This document shows, piece by piece, positions 34,239 to 44,861 of a stretch of 64,000 nucleotides of DNA. The DNA comes from Fulvia fulva (lineage: Eukaryota; Ascomycota; Dothideomycetes; Mycosphaerellales; Mycosphaerellaceae): the NCBI RefSeq assembly GCF_020509005.1, contig NC_063021.1:372001-436000 (forward strand). Reading direction: 5' to 3'. Position numbers and translations under genes: made by a program. The notes under the pieces are model-generated. The model saw only the letters and a list, made by a program, of their open reading frames with translations. It had not been told where the DNA came from and ran no database searches. Each line of letters starts with the position of its first letter. The first letter of the stretch is position 1.

Positions 34239-34577
34239 CGCTGAAGAGGTAAGGTACATGTATATGTAAGACTGTTTACATTGTACCTCAGTGAGGTCAG
34301 AGCACGTGAGATGATTGTTGCCGTCCTTCCGTCCCACACATCCGAAATCCACCTCTTTCACATGCATGATGCTCTATCTCTCGCCTATCAGTGGGCTATG
34401 GCAGTCAGTGACAAGGCAACCAGGCGAGCTCTTGTAATGGATGACAGCTGTGTCGGCAGTCTCCTGACACGCCGTGTCGTCGAGACCAGGGCTCGATAGG
34501 CATTGAACGATGGCTACCACAGCCATGATGTAGGTACTCCTCCATCGTTCGACTGACCTCAGAGCATCTAGCCCACT
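34239..34577. other. divergent intergenic region
   Basis: Between the leftward F-box gene and the rightward amidase. Nothing beyond promoter space is supported. Confidence 0.4.
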
Positions 34578-36321
34578 ATGTCCATCATAGCTCTTTCCTC
34601 CGGCGAGCCTACGTGCACCCTCGATGACCTCCGAACCATCTGCGACGCGAACAATTCCTCCCTCGAGCATGGAAGTCTGGACGAGACCGCGTTCCTCCTC
34701 TTCGCGAACAGTTTCGATGCTGTGTGCCAGACGATTCAGGACTTGCCAGAGTATGAAGATCCGCGTCTCTGTCCGATACCAGTGGATGGTGGGAAGCGTT
34801 CGTACTGTCGACCAAGCCAAGAGGAAAATCCACTGAATGGGGGGGAAGGGCGCATAAGACAACGTTGACGACCGTCAATGCTAAGAGTTCTCTTCTCGCT
34901 GACCGGACAGTCGTGTTCAAGGACAACGTCTCTGTGGGCGGTCTGCCACTTGGATTGGGGTGCTCACCAAAACATTTCAAAGACGGGAAGCACCCAATCA
35001 GCACCATCGACGCAACAGTTGTAAGCAGGGTTCTAGCAGCAAGAGGAATCGTCAGGGGCACTGCAACCTGTGAGATTTTCTCGGCATTCGCCCTCAGCTT
35101 CACATCGGACTCTGGTGTTGTTCACAATGCGTGGTTGCCCGGCTATGCGACTGGAGGCTGCAGCAGTGGCTGCGGTGCGTTGGTCAGCGTGGGTGATGTC
35201 GAGCAGGCACGAAAGAGCGCGAAAGATCTCAGGACATATGCGCTGGGTGAAGGTGTCGATATGACAATAGGTGGTGATCAAGGAGGGAGTATCAGACTGC
35301 CTGCTAGCTACAGCGGGATCTTCGGACTCAAGCCTACCTACGGTCTTGTACCATATACTAGCATTGCACCACCACTGTGTCCTATGATTGATCATACTGG
35401 CCCAATGGCAAGGATAATTGAAGATGTGGCTTTACATCTGACCGTGCTCGCAGGATATGACGGCATCGACCCTCGCATGACACCAGAATCACCGATGCCT
35501 TCGCAAGTTTCAGACTACCTTGGTGACCTGAAAGCTTGGATATCTCAAAAAGATACTGCACACGAGTGGACACTTGACTCGGCGGCGAAAGGTCTTCGCG
35601 CCGGCGTGCTAAAAGAGTCGTTCGAGGTTGCCGGCCTTGACGCAGCTGTGGCAGCAACAGTCAGCTCAGCTGCCGATCGCTTCGTTGCTCTAGGAGCCGA
35701 TGTCAAAGAGATCTCGATACCAATGCACAAATATGGTCCCGCGATCTGGACAATTGCGACACGATCTTTCATGCCGCATTACATTGGCAACAGGCCCGGA
35801 GACCTTCTCTCGCATCCCCTGCCTGGTTCAGATCCCGCACCAGTCGATCAGACCTTTTACGACATCCTTTCGAATCACAATCCTGCTGTCGTCAATGTAC
35901 TCATGAATGCAGCACACATCGAACACAAATACGGCCCAGCACTTGTACGCAAAGCTCACATGCACTTCGAGCAGCTTACGACAGGGCTTTCGAAGAGGTG
36001 GACGTATTGCTGACACCCATCAACCCAACACCAGGGCCGCCAATTCCACCGAGTGCTGTCAAGACTGGTGACAATCCTCATGGCCGAAGTGAGCGCATCA
36101 TGGACCTGTTCGAACCTGCGATCGGCAACACTCTGAACACATCGCCCTTTCATGTGACTGGACACCCTGCGATGTCTATGCCGGTGGGGTGGTGTAGAGT
36201 CAAGGATGGATCAGGGCGATTGCCTATTGGTATGCAAGTGATCGCCAAAAGGTTCGATGAAGCAAGTATTTTCAAGGCTGCGAAGGCTTGGGAGGTGGGC
36301 GGGCACTGGATGGACACATGA
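34578..36321 (+). pseudogene. amidase-signature enzyme, interrupted by two frameshifts
   Basis: Family-like sequence runs through three segments in different frames. Segment 1 (34578 to about 34840) has DLPEYEDPRL and NPLN. Segment 2 (about 34845-35963) has VVFKDNVSVGG with the catalytic Lys, GGCSSGCGALVS with the cis-Ser, IGGDQGGSIRLPAS with the Ser nucleophile, and HTGPMA. Segment 3 (about 35965-36321) has FEEVDVLLTPINPTPG and GHPAMSMPVG. The first break sits in a run of seven G (34839-34845), the second in CATGCACTTCGA near 35960. Neither can be removed by a plausible intron. The catalytic Ser-Ser-Lys triad is intact, so loss is recent or the breaks are sequence errors. Amidases of this type hydrolyse carboxamides to acid and ammonia. 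It lies head-on next to the hydantoinase gene, separated by the F-box fragments. Confidence 0.8.
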
Positions 36322-36807
36322 TCAATGGAAGCTCTTGTGGACATTGACCTTTACAAGTTGTGCTCACACTGAGCGCGTCGTTGCTTTTGCTATGTACTTC
36401 GCTGCTTGGACCTACTAGCGGGCTGCAGCAGTGCTTGGATACAGTGGCGTACGAGAGGCGCTCGCGCATTGCACAATGCCCATCGTGCCTGAGACTCTCT
36501 GAACTACGTTTCAAAGGCTAGTCGTTCCAATGGCCTATCGACTTCATCGACAGCCCTTGTTCCAGCACATCTTCCATAGACTCGTACATGCAGGGCCCAT
36601 CTGCATGCGTGATGTCGAACGAAGGGCCTCGGCAAGTGGGGCTGCTCTGGCCGAAACTCTGTTCGACTCCTCTTCGCCTCCTCACGGCCAACGCTCCTTC
36701 GATACCGGCATCGAAACCATTGGTTGTGCACCACCCTGTATGCGGTTCCCTTGAGAGCTGCATCGATAAGCTAGGACAAGCATCTGCCGAGATGTCGCGT
36801 GGCTATC
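36322..36807. other. intergenic upstream of MFS transporter
   Basis: About 490 bp with no supported gene. It would hold the amidase 3' flank and the transporter promoter. Confidence 0.45.
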
Positions 36808-38559
36808 ATGGCTGCGTCCTCGACCTCGTCCTCATCCGCTGCTGAACATCGTGTTGTGGACGAAGTATGTCTCCACCTCAAGAGACAAAGGCATACGGCT
36901 GATCGTTCGTTGCGTTTCGATCTCAATCCGGATGAGAGACGTCCGCTACTACCGAGACCTCTACTCAAGCAGAAGAAGACCAACATGACACCACCTATCG
37001 ACCCAGAAGAAGATGCCACCACCCACGACGTCCTCAAAGGCGACATAACAATCGGCTCCATCGCCGGCGACGAAGCTCGTCAAGCCCTCGAACATGAACA
37101 CAACCTCTCCTTCCTCGAAGCCCTAAGACTTTACCCCCAAGCCGTCTTCTGGTCCATCTTCTTCTCTCTCGGCGTAATAATGACCGCTTTCGACCCCCAA
37201 CTGCTTGGCAACTTGTACGCCACCCCTGCCTTCCAGCGAGACTTTGGCTATCTCTACGAGGGCTCTTACATCATCTCCGCACCATGGCAGACAGGACTAT
37301 CAATGGGAAATCCCATTGGTCAAGTCGTTGGTGCGTTCTTCGCAGCCTATCCGATGGAGTGGTATGGGCGGAAGAAGACGTTTGGAGCCTGCGTGGTGTT
37401 GACGGCGGGGTTCATTTTCATTCAGTTCTTTGCGAGATCTTTGAAAGTGCTGCTGGCGGGAGAGTTGCTGGGCGGGTTAGTGTTGGGGACGTATGCGGTG
37501 ATTGCGCCGGCTTATGCCAGTGAGGTGTGTCCCGTGGCGTTGAGGGGTGTGTTGACGAGTTATGTCAACATGTGTTTTGTGATTGGACAACTGATTGCGA
37601 ACGGAGTCATCGCTGGGACGAGTCAGCTTGATTCTCGCTGGGCGTACAGTGGACCTTTCGCTGCGCAGTGGGTCTGGCCGCTGATTATTCTGGTGGGATT
37701 ACCATTTGCGCCGGAGTCGCCGTGGTGGCTGGTCAGGAAGGGGAAGCTGGAGGCCGCGGAGAATGCGCTGACACGCTTAGCATCGGAGAAGGTCGATGTT
37801 AAGCCTACACTTGCGATGATCATTGAGACAGATCGCCTGGAGCAAGAGCTGGAAGCAGGATCCACCTACAGCGACTGCTTCAAGAAGATCAACTTGAGGC
37901 GCACTGAAATCGCAACGGGCGTCTATTGCATTCAGGTCATCTCTGGAGTCTACCTCGTCGGTTATGCAACCTACTTCTTCGAACTCGCAGGCCTACCCAC
38001 ACAACAAGCTTTCAACATGAGTCTCGGTTTCCTGGCTCTCGGCTTCCTCGGTACAGTCTTCTCCTGGTTCTTGCTGATAAAATGCGGACGAAGGACAATA
38101 TACAGCATCGGCCTACTACTTCTAGTCATCCTAATGCTTCTCATCGGCATCCTCGACTGCGTCCCAAACTACGAGCAGAAACACGGCGTGATCTGGGCAC
38201 AGTCAAGCCTCATGCTAATCTGGAACTTCTGCTACGACTTCTCGGTGGGACCTGTATGCTTCGTCATCCTCTGCGAAGTGTCAGCGACCAAAGTACGAAG
38301 CAAGACGATTGGTGTGGCTACTGCGTCGCAGGCTCTCCTTGCTATCGGCATGACCGTGGCCATACCATATATGATCAATCCGGATCAGGGGAATATGAGA
38401 GGCAAGATTGGCTTCTTCTATGGTGGACTATCGGCGATCAGTCTCGTCTGGGTGTACTTCAGAGTGCCTGAGACGAAGGGAAGAACTTACGAAGAGCTGG
38501 ATATCATGTTCTCGAGAGGTGTGGGCACAAGGCAATTCAAGAAGTACAGAGTGGAGTAG
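36808..38559 (+). CDS. MFS sugar-type transporter (maltose/alpha-glucoside permease group)
   Basis: Single exon, 583 residues from the first in-frame ATG; a second ATG at 36985 would give 524 residues, closer to the family norm, so the start is uncertain. Twelve hydrophobic segments are visible. Diagnostic sugar-porter motifs are WYGRKKT between helices 2 and 3, PESPWWLVRKGK after helix 6, KCGRRTIY between helices 8 and 9, and VPETKGRTYEELD after helix 12. TMs start near FWSIFFSLGVIMTAFD. These proteins are plasma-membrane proton symporters for sugars, but members also carry other small polar compounds. The gene is intact beside a broken amidase. It could be the uptake step for a substrate of the amidase/hydantoinase pair; that link is inference from position. 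Confidence 0.9.
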   Translation: MAASSTSSSSAAEHRVVDEVCLHLKRQRHTADRSLRFDLNPDERRPLLPRPLLKQKKTNMTPPIDPEEDATTHDVLKGDITIGSIAGDEARQALEHEHNLSFLEALRLYPQAVFWSIFFSLGVIMTAFDPQLLGNLYATPAFQRDFGYLYEGSYIISAPWQTGLSMGNPIGQVVGAFFAAYPMEWYGRKKTFGACVVLTAGFIFIQFFARSLKVLLAGELLGGLVLGTYAVIAPAYASEVCPVALRGVLTSYVNMCFVIGQLIANGVIAGTSQLDSRWAYSGPFAAQWVWPLIILVGLPFAPESPWWLVRKGKLEAAENALTRLASEKVDVKPTLAMIIETDRLEQELEAGSTYSDCFKKINLRRTEIATGVYCIQVISGVYLVGYATYFFELAGLPTQQAFNMSLGFLALGFLGTVFSWFLLIKCGRRTIYSIGLLLLVILMLLIGILDCVPNYEQKHGVIWAQSSLMLIWNFCYDFSVGPVCFVILCEVSATKVRSKTIGVATASQALLAIGMTVAIPYMINPDQGNMRGKIGFFYGGLSAISLVWVYFRVPETKGRTYEELDIMFSRGVGTRQFKKYRVE

Positions 38560-38693
38560 CGCTATCTGGAGTTTGCGCTTCCTCAGTACTTTTTACTTTA
38601 CCCATGATCTTAGGTCGAGAGAGAAGTCCCTGCGCTCGGATTGCCCTTGGGTTTGTGCAGCATTGCGTTCCTCTCGGACAGACCACAAGTATC

Positions 38694-39584
38694 CTATTTC
38701 ATGTTCTGCGTTGCCCATGCCTCGACAGTCTGAGTGGGGATGCCATGCACGCCATTGAACGACTTCTCCTTACTCCACGCTACACCCTTACCCTCGCCAA
38801 ACACAACTCGGTACTTCCGCATCCCATCCGAAGGGTCTTCAGCAAGCTCAGCTTTCAGACCAGGAACCGTCTTGAGCTTCCGGGCGACCTGCCTGCCAAT
38901 AACCTTCTCCACAACATCCGCCAATCGACTCATCGATATCGTGTCACCAGCAATATAGGCAACGCTCTGAGCGTCGGGACACACCAGCGCGAGCTCGGTG
39001 TAAGCCGTCCAATGTCTTCCGGCGACGTCACAGTAATCTCGTTCTCCCAGCTGCCAATACCCGTCACCACACTACGCTCCGCATTGACCAGGCCAAACGC
39101 TGGCTCGAACAAGAACGATATGAACATGCCCGTCGACACGATCACCCAAGCGGTCTTTGACTGGCCACGAAGTAGCCCTCGCACGTCTAGTTGACTGTCG
39201 GAGAGGTCCTGCGAGCTGTTGCGTCCAACAGCATTGTAGTTGATGCCGAACTGCCATGGGAAGTACCTCTTGACGCCGGCGGCGAGTGCTGCTTTGACGA
39301 TTTTCATCTGTGTCTCGGGAGGTGCGTACATGCCGGTGCAGCAAATGACAGTGTCGTAGTCGGCAAAGATCTTGGTCAGATTCTCTTGCGAGTCCTGGAC
39401 GACATCGCCAATGACAGCTTCAGCTTTCCAGGCGTCGAGCTTTTGTAGGTGTTCTGGTTTCTTGGATCGAAGCAGGGACTGCGAGTTGTGTGTTGCATCT
39501 TTGTGGGTGGGTGGCGAGGCTTTTGACGACTTCTGCTCCGAGCTCCCCTAGACCGATCACTACCATGGAAGATGACATTGTCAT
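38694..39584 (-). pseudogene. NmrA-like/isoflavone-reductase-type protein with two compensating frameshifts
   Basis: Family sequence is spread over two frames. The start MTMSSSMVVIGLGELGAEVV (GxGxxG variant for NAD(P)) runs to TQLAV near 39478. The frame then shifts by one at a CCC run. The middle section has WKAEAVIGDVVQ, VICCTGMYAPPETQ, FPWQFGINYNAVG, WVIVSTGMFISFLFEPAFG and TVTSPEDIGR. It shifts back near 39003, continuing as YTELALVCPDAQSVAYIAG to the stop at 38694. The overall span (891 bp) is still divisible by three, fitting one extra and one missing base. No intron explains either jump. Intact members are atypical short-chain dehydrogenases, either reductases or nitrogen-metabolite regulators. 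The break may be true decay or sequence error. Confidence 0.75.
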
Positions 39585-39872
39585 TGCAGTTCTGGACTGT
39601 GTTGGGACGGTCAAAACAGCAATGATGGAAGCAACCTTCCTCATATATACATCCACTTGACTGATCGATTGGAGCCAAGCCAGACTTTGCCGATCAAAGT
39701 CCGAGTGCAAGCAGTCGAGGAAGGAGCTCTTTGACGTCCACATAGGTGCCTTCTTGCAATCAGTCAACATAATGCCTCACTGTGGCTCTCGCAAGGACCA
39801 TGCACTACTCGAGTGCTTCAGCGCCAACCCACGCCATCGGATCCTACCCAGAGTCCTCTCTCGCGCGTCCTC

Positions 39873-40985
39873 CTATTCTTCGCCCTCCTCATCTTCCGTA
39901 GAATCAAGCTCGATTTTCGGCGCTTGAGCCGCCTTCGCCTCTTCTATGAGTACTTCTCGAACATCGATCCACTCCTCAGTAGAGACCTTTGCCTCACGAA
40001 CAACATCGAAGCAATGACCTGCCCACACACCACGGTGGCATCGTTCTTGAACCTCCCTTTCATCTTCACATTGATCCTCAAAAAGGTCCGGGGAGAAGCG
40101 CGACCAGCATATCCTCTGCAGCAGAGCTCTGTCAAGACTCAGCCAGGCTTCGGCTTTCACCGTGGCCTCAATATGATGCACTCCATCGTCCTTCACATCA
40201 AGCGCCACGAACTCCTTGGATGTCAGGTTTCTCAGCAGCCAGGCACCACCCTGGTCATGTTGCCGCCATCGCAAAGCTCTGCGCAGGCTGGATGTCAATG
40301 CGGTCTTCATAGGCTCTTCCTCGTTGCACACGTGACAGAAGATCATCATCCACGAATGCACCGCATGCTGTCTGTCTGGAACATGCTCGAAGGAGCTCCG
40401 AGCATCCCAGTTGTAGCGTCTCGCTGGAGGCATTTTGTTCCGAAGCATCGGCATTCCCTTCCGACGGTTCAGCGTCCTGTCAAGGTAGACGCGTTGCTGC
40501 TCCGCGTAGCCTGGGACGAACTCTTGCAACGCCGGTGGCAAGTCTTTCAGATACGTCCCCGCGCAAATCAGAGGAGTCCCTGCCCAGTTTGAAACTGTAT
40601 CGCGCAAGTCGCGAGCAATGTGGTTGAGAACGTGCGTCCAGAGCGTTGAAGAGCATAACCCGACAGCCATAATATCCTCTCTCGCGAGATCGTGTTCGAG
40701 TATCGACATAAGGAGCTCGGCGGGGAGGCTTTCGACGAGAGAGAGCTGTGTCGCAATTCTTGCAGTGGCGAGGCATTCCGGGATGTATCGGTCGACAGCC
40801 ACTCCAGATAGCATCTGAAAAGCACTGAAGGACCATGAATTACTAACATAAGACGCTGGAGAATGGATTTTCCGCTCGGAGTAGCCGCGTGGATATGGTA
40901 GATTGATAATCTGCTCCAGTCGTGGTGTCAGTAATGCCCATTGTTGGAGGGACCGCTCGGTTTGGTCGACGCCGGGAGGACACAT
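39873..40985 (-). CDS. F-box-like hypothetical protein
   Basis: Minus-strand frame of 370 residues from ATG 40985 (MCPPGVDQTERS). An F-box-like helix pair begins at SLVESLPAELLMSILEHDLA. It is followed by the family string SSTLWTHVLNHIARDL, WAGTPLICAGTYLKDLPPAL, PARRYNWDARSSF, WLLRNLTSKEFV, RICWSRFS and GVWAGHCFDVV. I associate this order of motifs with a large uncharacterised ascomycete family. The tail is acidic (LDSTEDEEGEE). A 33-nt GT-AG-like stretch near 40815-40847 could be skipped, but that is very short for an intron, so I leave it in. A TATA element sits about 70 bp upstream. Function unknown. Confidence 0.75.
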   Translation of the reverse strand: MCPPGVDQTERSLQQWALLTPRLEQIINLPYPRGYSERKIHSPASYVSNSWSFSAFQMLSGVAVDRYIPECLATARIATQLSLVESLPAELLMSILEHDLAREDIMAVGLCSSTLWTHVLNHIARDLRDTVSNWAGTPLICAGTYLKDLPPALQEFVPGYAEQQRVYLDRTLNRRKGMPMLRNKMPPARRYNWDARSSFEHVPDRQHAVHSWMMIFCHVCNEEEPMKTALTSSLRRALRWRQHDQGGAWLLRNLTSKEFVALDVKDDGVHHIEATVKAEAWLSLDRALLQRICWSRFSPDLFEDQCEDEREVQERCHRGVWAGHCFDVVREAKVSTEEWIDVREVLIEEAKAAQAPKIELDSTEDEEGEE

Positions 40986-41049
40986 CGCTAGTCTGTGGGT
41001 AGCAGGGAGGGATTCGGGAGAAAAGGAGAAAGAACTGCGCCAAGTGGTG

Positions 41050-41060
41050 GATATATATAC
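41050..41060 (-). promoter_or_regulatory. TATA box of the F-box-like gene
   Basis: The sequence atatatatac (plus strand), read as gtatatatat on the minus strand, lies about 65-75 bp before the ATG at 40985. Confidence 0.45.
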
Positions 41061-41212
41061 CCCACACGATATGCTGTGCCACTTCCTTGCATATGGCTGC
41101 CTAGCTGCTGGCGACCCGCGTCCTTCTGGTGGAACATCTGCATACAGGCGCGGTCTCATCCCTTGCCACAGCCAACACTCACCTCGGCGGTTCCATCTCT
41201 GCTAGAGGCAAT

Positions 41213-41705
41213 TCAGTAAGTCTGATGCTTCTTGACCCTCTCCCAAAGCCCCTCATCATTCTCAACCCTGACCGGCTTGCTCGTGTCCAGTTCATTCAGT
41301 CTCCTGAGATCCATCTCGCGATCCAGAAGTGGGATGACGTATTTGTCGAAGGTCTGCCAGTAGGGGTTCTCGAGATGGTATCTAGTCATCGCATCAGCAT
41401 CGCATTGATCAGGTAAGAGCCTATGTGATGGGGTGATGATACTTCTGGCTCCCCTCATTGGCATATCGCTCGACGATGGTGAAGGCTCTTGGGTCCTTGG
41501 TGTCTTGCATGACGGACCTGGAAGAGAAGATTAGTCCACGGCATAAGGTGCTGTATGGAACTGTTACGACGAACCATCCTAACGTCTCCTTATCATTACT
41601 GTAAACCTGGCTCGCTTCCTGAAGTTTAGCAGACAACTTCTTGATAGCTTCTTGGTCGTCCTTGGCGTAGAGGTGGACGACGAGGGTGTATGCTGGGTTC
41701 GACAT
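41213..41705 (-). CDS. ABM-fold (antibiotic-biosynthesis-monooxygenase-like) small protein
   Basis: Three exons (41705-41575, 41517-41443, 41381-41213; introns 57 and 61 bp) encode 124 residues. Start MSNPAYTLVVHLYAKD; splicing gives ETLGW joined to VMQDTKDPRAFTIVERYANE, then SQKYHLENPYWQTFDKYVIP. This is the dimeric alpha-beta (ABM/Dabb) pattern: strand, helix with AKLQEASQVY, the D-P-R-A-F-T-I-V-E-R-Y core strand, and a His-containing helix. The first donor, gttcgt, is weak but is the only one that joins in frame, with a gactaat branch. Family members range from cofactor-free monooxygenases to polyketide-modifying enzymes and unknowns, so no reaction is assigned. Intact, although its neighbours on both sides include broken genes. 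Confidence 0.85.
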
Positions 41706-42081
41706 TTTCGCTGCCCTGATCCTCCAGTGGTTGTTGCTGTGTTGTTGTTCTGTCTTTCGATGTTGAGGGGAAGTGAGGTCAGGAAAGACCTTTCACTCAT
41801 GACGAACAGCTTCCTTCCTGGTTCAATACCATGTGGAGGTGGAGCTACCGAATGCGGACCGACTCCGGCTTCTTTGCTGAAGCTTGATGTTGGTGGAGCT
41901 CGCGATATCAGTCCAGGCTCCGTGCTGTCGAGGAAGCGTAAATACAATCCATGCACGCCATGCTGCCTATGATGCCAGGGAACTGTCCATATTATACTCT
42001 ATGCAAAGTGGTATCATGCTACTGCGCCGAACACCCTCGCTTCCCACTTCCATCAAACGCATCACACTGTATACGCCTCCC
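41706..42081. other. intergenic
   Basis: Promoter side of the ABM-type gene and 3' flank of the MFS gene, both leftward. No coding evidence. Confidence 0.45.
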
Positions 42082-44003
42082 TCACACTTTCTGCCGCTTC
42101 CCCGTCTTCACCTCAGTCGTAGTCTGAATCGCATACCTACTCCTCTCCCTAATCCATGGCCCATACCTATAAAACACATACGGCACCGGCACCAACGGCA
42201 CCGAAATACACGCCAAAATCGTCATCGTATAATGCACCCCCAAATTCTCATAGAAAGGAACCCCCACAACCGTCATCCCACCCGCCGCCACATACCTAAT
42301 CAACGTGATAGACGCCAGAGCACTGGCCGCAAAGCTCTCGTAGCTGTCGATGATGTACTGGTAGCAGGTAATGAAGACGCACAGGATGCCGTAGCCGAAG
42401 AGGACGCCAGCTGCGAGGGGGGACCAGATGCTGATGTGGGGGTATGCTGTCCAGGCCATCCAGAAGAGGGAGATGGGGATTGCGATGGAGCCGCCGAGCA
42501 TGGAGAACCAGAGTCGGAACTCGGGTGGGAGGCGGTCTCCGCCTTGTTCTTGGATCTTTTTGATGTCGCGCTTGGCCCATTTGTAGATGATAGGGACCAG
42601 TGCTGATGCGCCGAAGAGGCCTACGACGATGTTGAGGAAGCAGATTCCGGTTAGACCTTGGGAGATGCCGTAGGTTTCCTGGAAGATGTAGGTGTAGCCG
42701 TCCAGGAAGGTGAAGAGGACAATGTAGATGACTGTGAGGTACAACGCGAGCAGGATGATGATCGGCTCTCGCACTGTGAGAAAGATTGGTCGGTACAGGG
42801 CTCGCCGCAGCCGGACGAAAAGTGTCTCCTGGCGGATTTCGATCGCTGCTCGATATCTGTCGTCTCCAGTGATGGATCGCAAATGCTGTGCTTTCCATTT
42901 GAGCAAGGTCTGCGGATACGTCTCAGGCTGGAAAAGCACCACAGCGAAAAGCACAAGGCCAGAGATGATCAGAGTGATCCACTCAGTCCACCGCCACGAT
43001 AGCAACGACGATTGTGCGATATAGCCACCAATGATGGGCCCGAGTAAGGGTCCCGTGGACGCAGCATTGGCGAAGACCGGGAAGGCGAAGACACGCTCCA
43101 GAGGATTCCACAGATCGCTGATGCTACCGCCTGCACAGGTGAGAGGCGTGCTACCAAAGAGTCCAGCCAAGAATCGAAATGCCAGCTGGGCCCCAATGAT
43201 TGGCGCAAGAGCAGATGCCATGATGAAGATCATGTACAACACTAATGTCGTAATGTAGACCGGATTGCGGCCAACAGTCTCGCTAATCGGGCCAGCAAAG
43301 AGTGCACCTAAGCCAAAGCCAACCAGAAAGAGGCCGGTAGCCATGCTCTCCACTACCTCAGCAACGCCGAACTCTGCAGCGGCTTGAGGCAGAGCACTGC
43401 TATCGATAGAAGAAGCAAGACCGACGACACAACCGATGCTTGCAACCAAGAAGGTGCATCGTATGCGCTTCTAAAGCGGCCAATTGTGCGGATCCTGTGG
43501 GTCGTTCTCTCCTTCATACCCGCGACCACAAAGACATGTCCATCTCCTCCTTCTCTCGTGGTCCGCTTCCTAATTTGTATGCCGGTCAACACAGTGCCTA
43601 GCGCTGTGCCGGTGCTGTGGTGTGTTGTCGTTCGGGATAACGTTCGGTTCGCATAGAGCATATAGTCATCATCATCGTCCTCTTCCTCCTCCTCTTCTTC
43701 CGGCTCTTCTGCAGGTTCTTGCCGTCTCCTGTCCTCTTTCTCAGAGCTGGTCGCAGGGTGAGCACCAACTTGCGATGAAGCTCCAGCCGGTCGGGTCGCG
43801 TGTGATGCTGTGTTGGTAAAGTCGGCGCGCTCAATGTCCTGCTCGAATGATTTCTTCTCCTCGTCTACCGACGCAGGCGTCGGTGAGTCTGGCTGATTGC
43901 TCGTGTACTGGCCTCGTCGGAGAGCATCTGCTTTGGCCTGGTCTCTTTCCAATTGGACTTCCAGTGTGCGCTTGAAGCGCCGGTACTGTAGTATTGATTG
44001 CAT
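42082..44003 (-). pseudogene. DHA1-type MFS multidrug/polyamine transporter with frameshift and stop
   Basis: The N-terminal cytosolic part runs from 44003 (MQSILQYRRFKRTLE) through an acidic run (about 13 Glu/Asp) and GTALGTVLTGIQIRKRTT. The expected segment GYEGENDPQDPHNWPL then appears one frame over, a break at about 43518-43522. Next is an in-frame TAG at 43471-43473 where family members have Trp (NWP-x-W). After the TAG the frame stays open to 42082 and encodes the whole 12-helix body: RCTFLVASIGCVVG, GPISETVGRNPVY (motif A), SWRWTEW, PETYPQTLLKWKA. The TAG fits a single G-to-A change of TGG. Intact homologues are drug:H+ antiporters of the TPO/FLR1 group. Without repair the product would lose the body. 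Two independent lesions make one chance sequencing error unlikely. Confidence 0.78.
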
Positions 44004-44861
44004 GTTGCCTGTAGGTGCAAACGCTAGACAACGGCAATGTGCAATCGTTAATCAAAGCCCGGTGGCAATGAAAGAGTACTACCTGGAAAACATAAGAGAT
44101 CTCTTTGAAAGTCACTCACCGCACGCCCGGTAATCGGCACAGGCGTCATTACTAACGAATATAGCATTAGTCAACGACTCCAACGAACCTCTTTTGCAGA
44201 GAATGGAGCTCTTCAAGGCCGAAAGTTGGAGTTGAGATACGGAGATACGAGTCTGGTTGACGTTTACGAGACGCGCTGAAAGCAAAGAATGACGTTGGGA
44301 GATGTTGGGGCTCCCGGATACACTGCGGGTATATCGGTAGCATTGGCCGAAGGGCACAATGCTGGCAGTGGCTGGTCGCCGAACGATCTGTTCTGTGCGT
44401 TTAGCGAATCATGAGAGTCCAACAATTGACTTGCTGAATGCTAGTGTCTGTGAGCCAGCTTGCCGGGTATGGTCGAGTGGCACGAGTGGGCATCAACCCT
44501 TCGGCGCCTCCAAATGATGTTCAACCGAGATCAGGAGTCTCGTATTCGCACAGCGGTCAAGATTGTGATGCTGTCTGGCGCGATGGCAGTCTCCAGGATT
44601 GGAATGTAGTGAAAGTTACATCTGGCAGACGACGTGAGATGTGGTGCTGATCGCCAAGCTGTTTCAGAAGTTCGGCAACTTCAAGAGTTCTTCGATCAAC
44701 AACCTGGAGCTGTGGTATCTTCTTTCTCACCATTAACGTTACCAACTACCACTGTGATCGTGCTACAGTGGCATGATATTGAACTCACACGAGGCATTGG
44801 TTCGGCCAGAATGTCGCAGGCAAGTTGACACATACTTCCTGCATCCATTTCCCCTCCCACT
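44004..44861. other. intergenic, nothing supported
   Basis: About 860 bp upstream of the leftward MFS gene and the rightward small gene. Open frames are short and without motifs. Confidence 0.45.

Noticed and set aside
35930..35970. Intron to explain the second amidase frameshift
   Set aside because: The only GT-AG pair that corrects the frame is about 27 nt, too short to splice.
40815..40847. Possible 33-nt intron in the F-box-like gene
   Set aside because: It has GT and AG ends and family-like sequence on both sides, but is shorter than any plausible fungal intron here and the frame is open through it.
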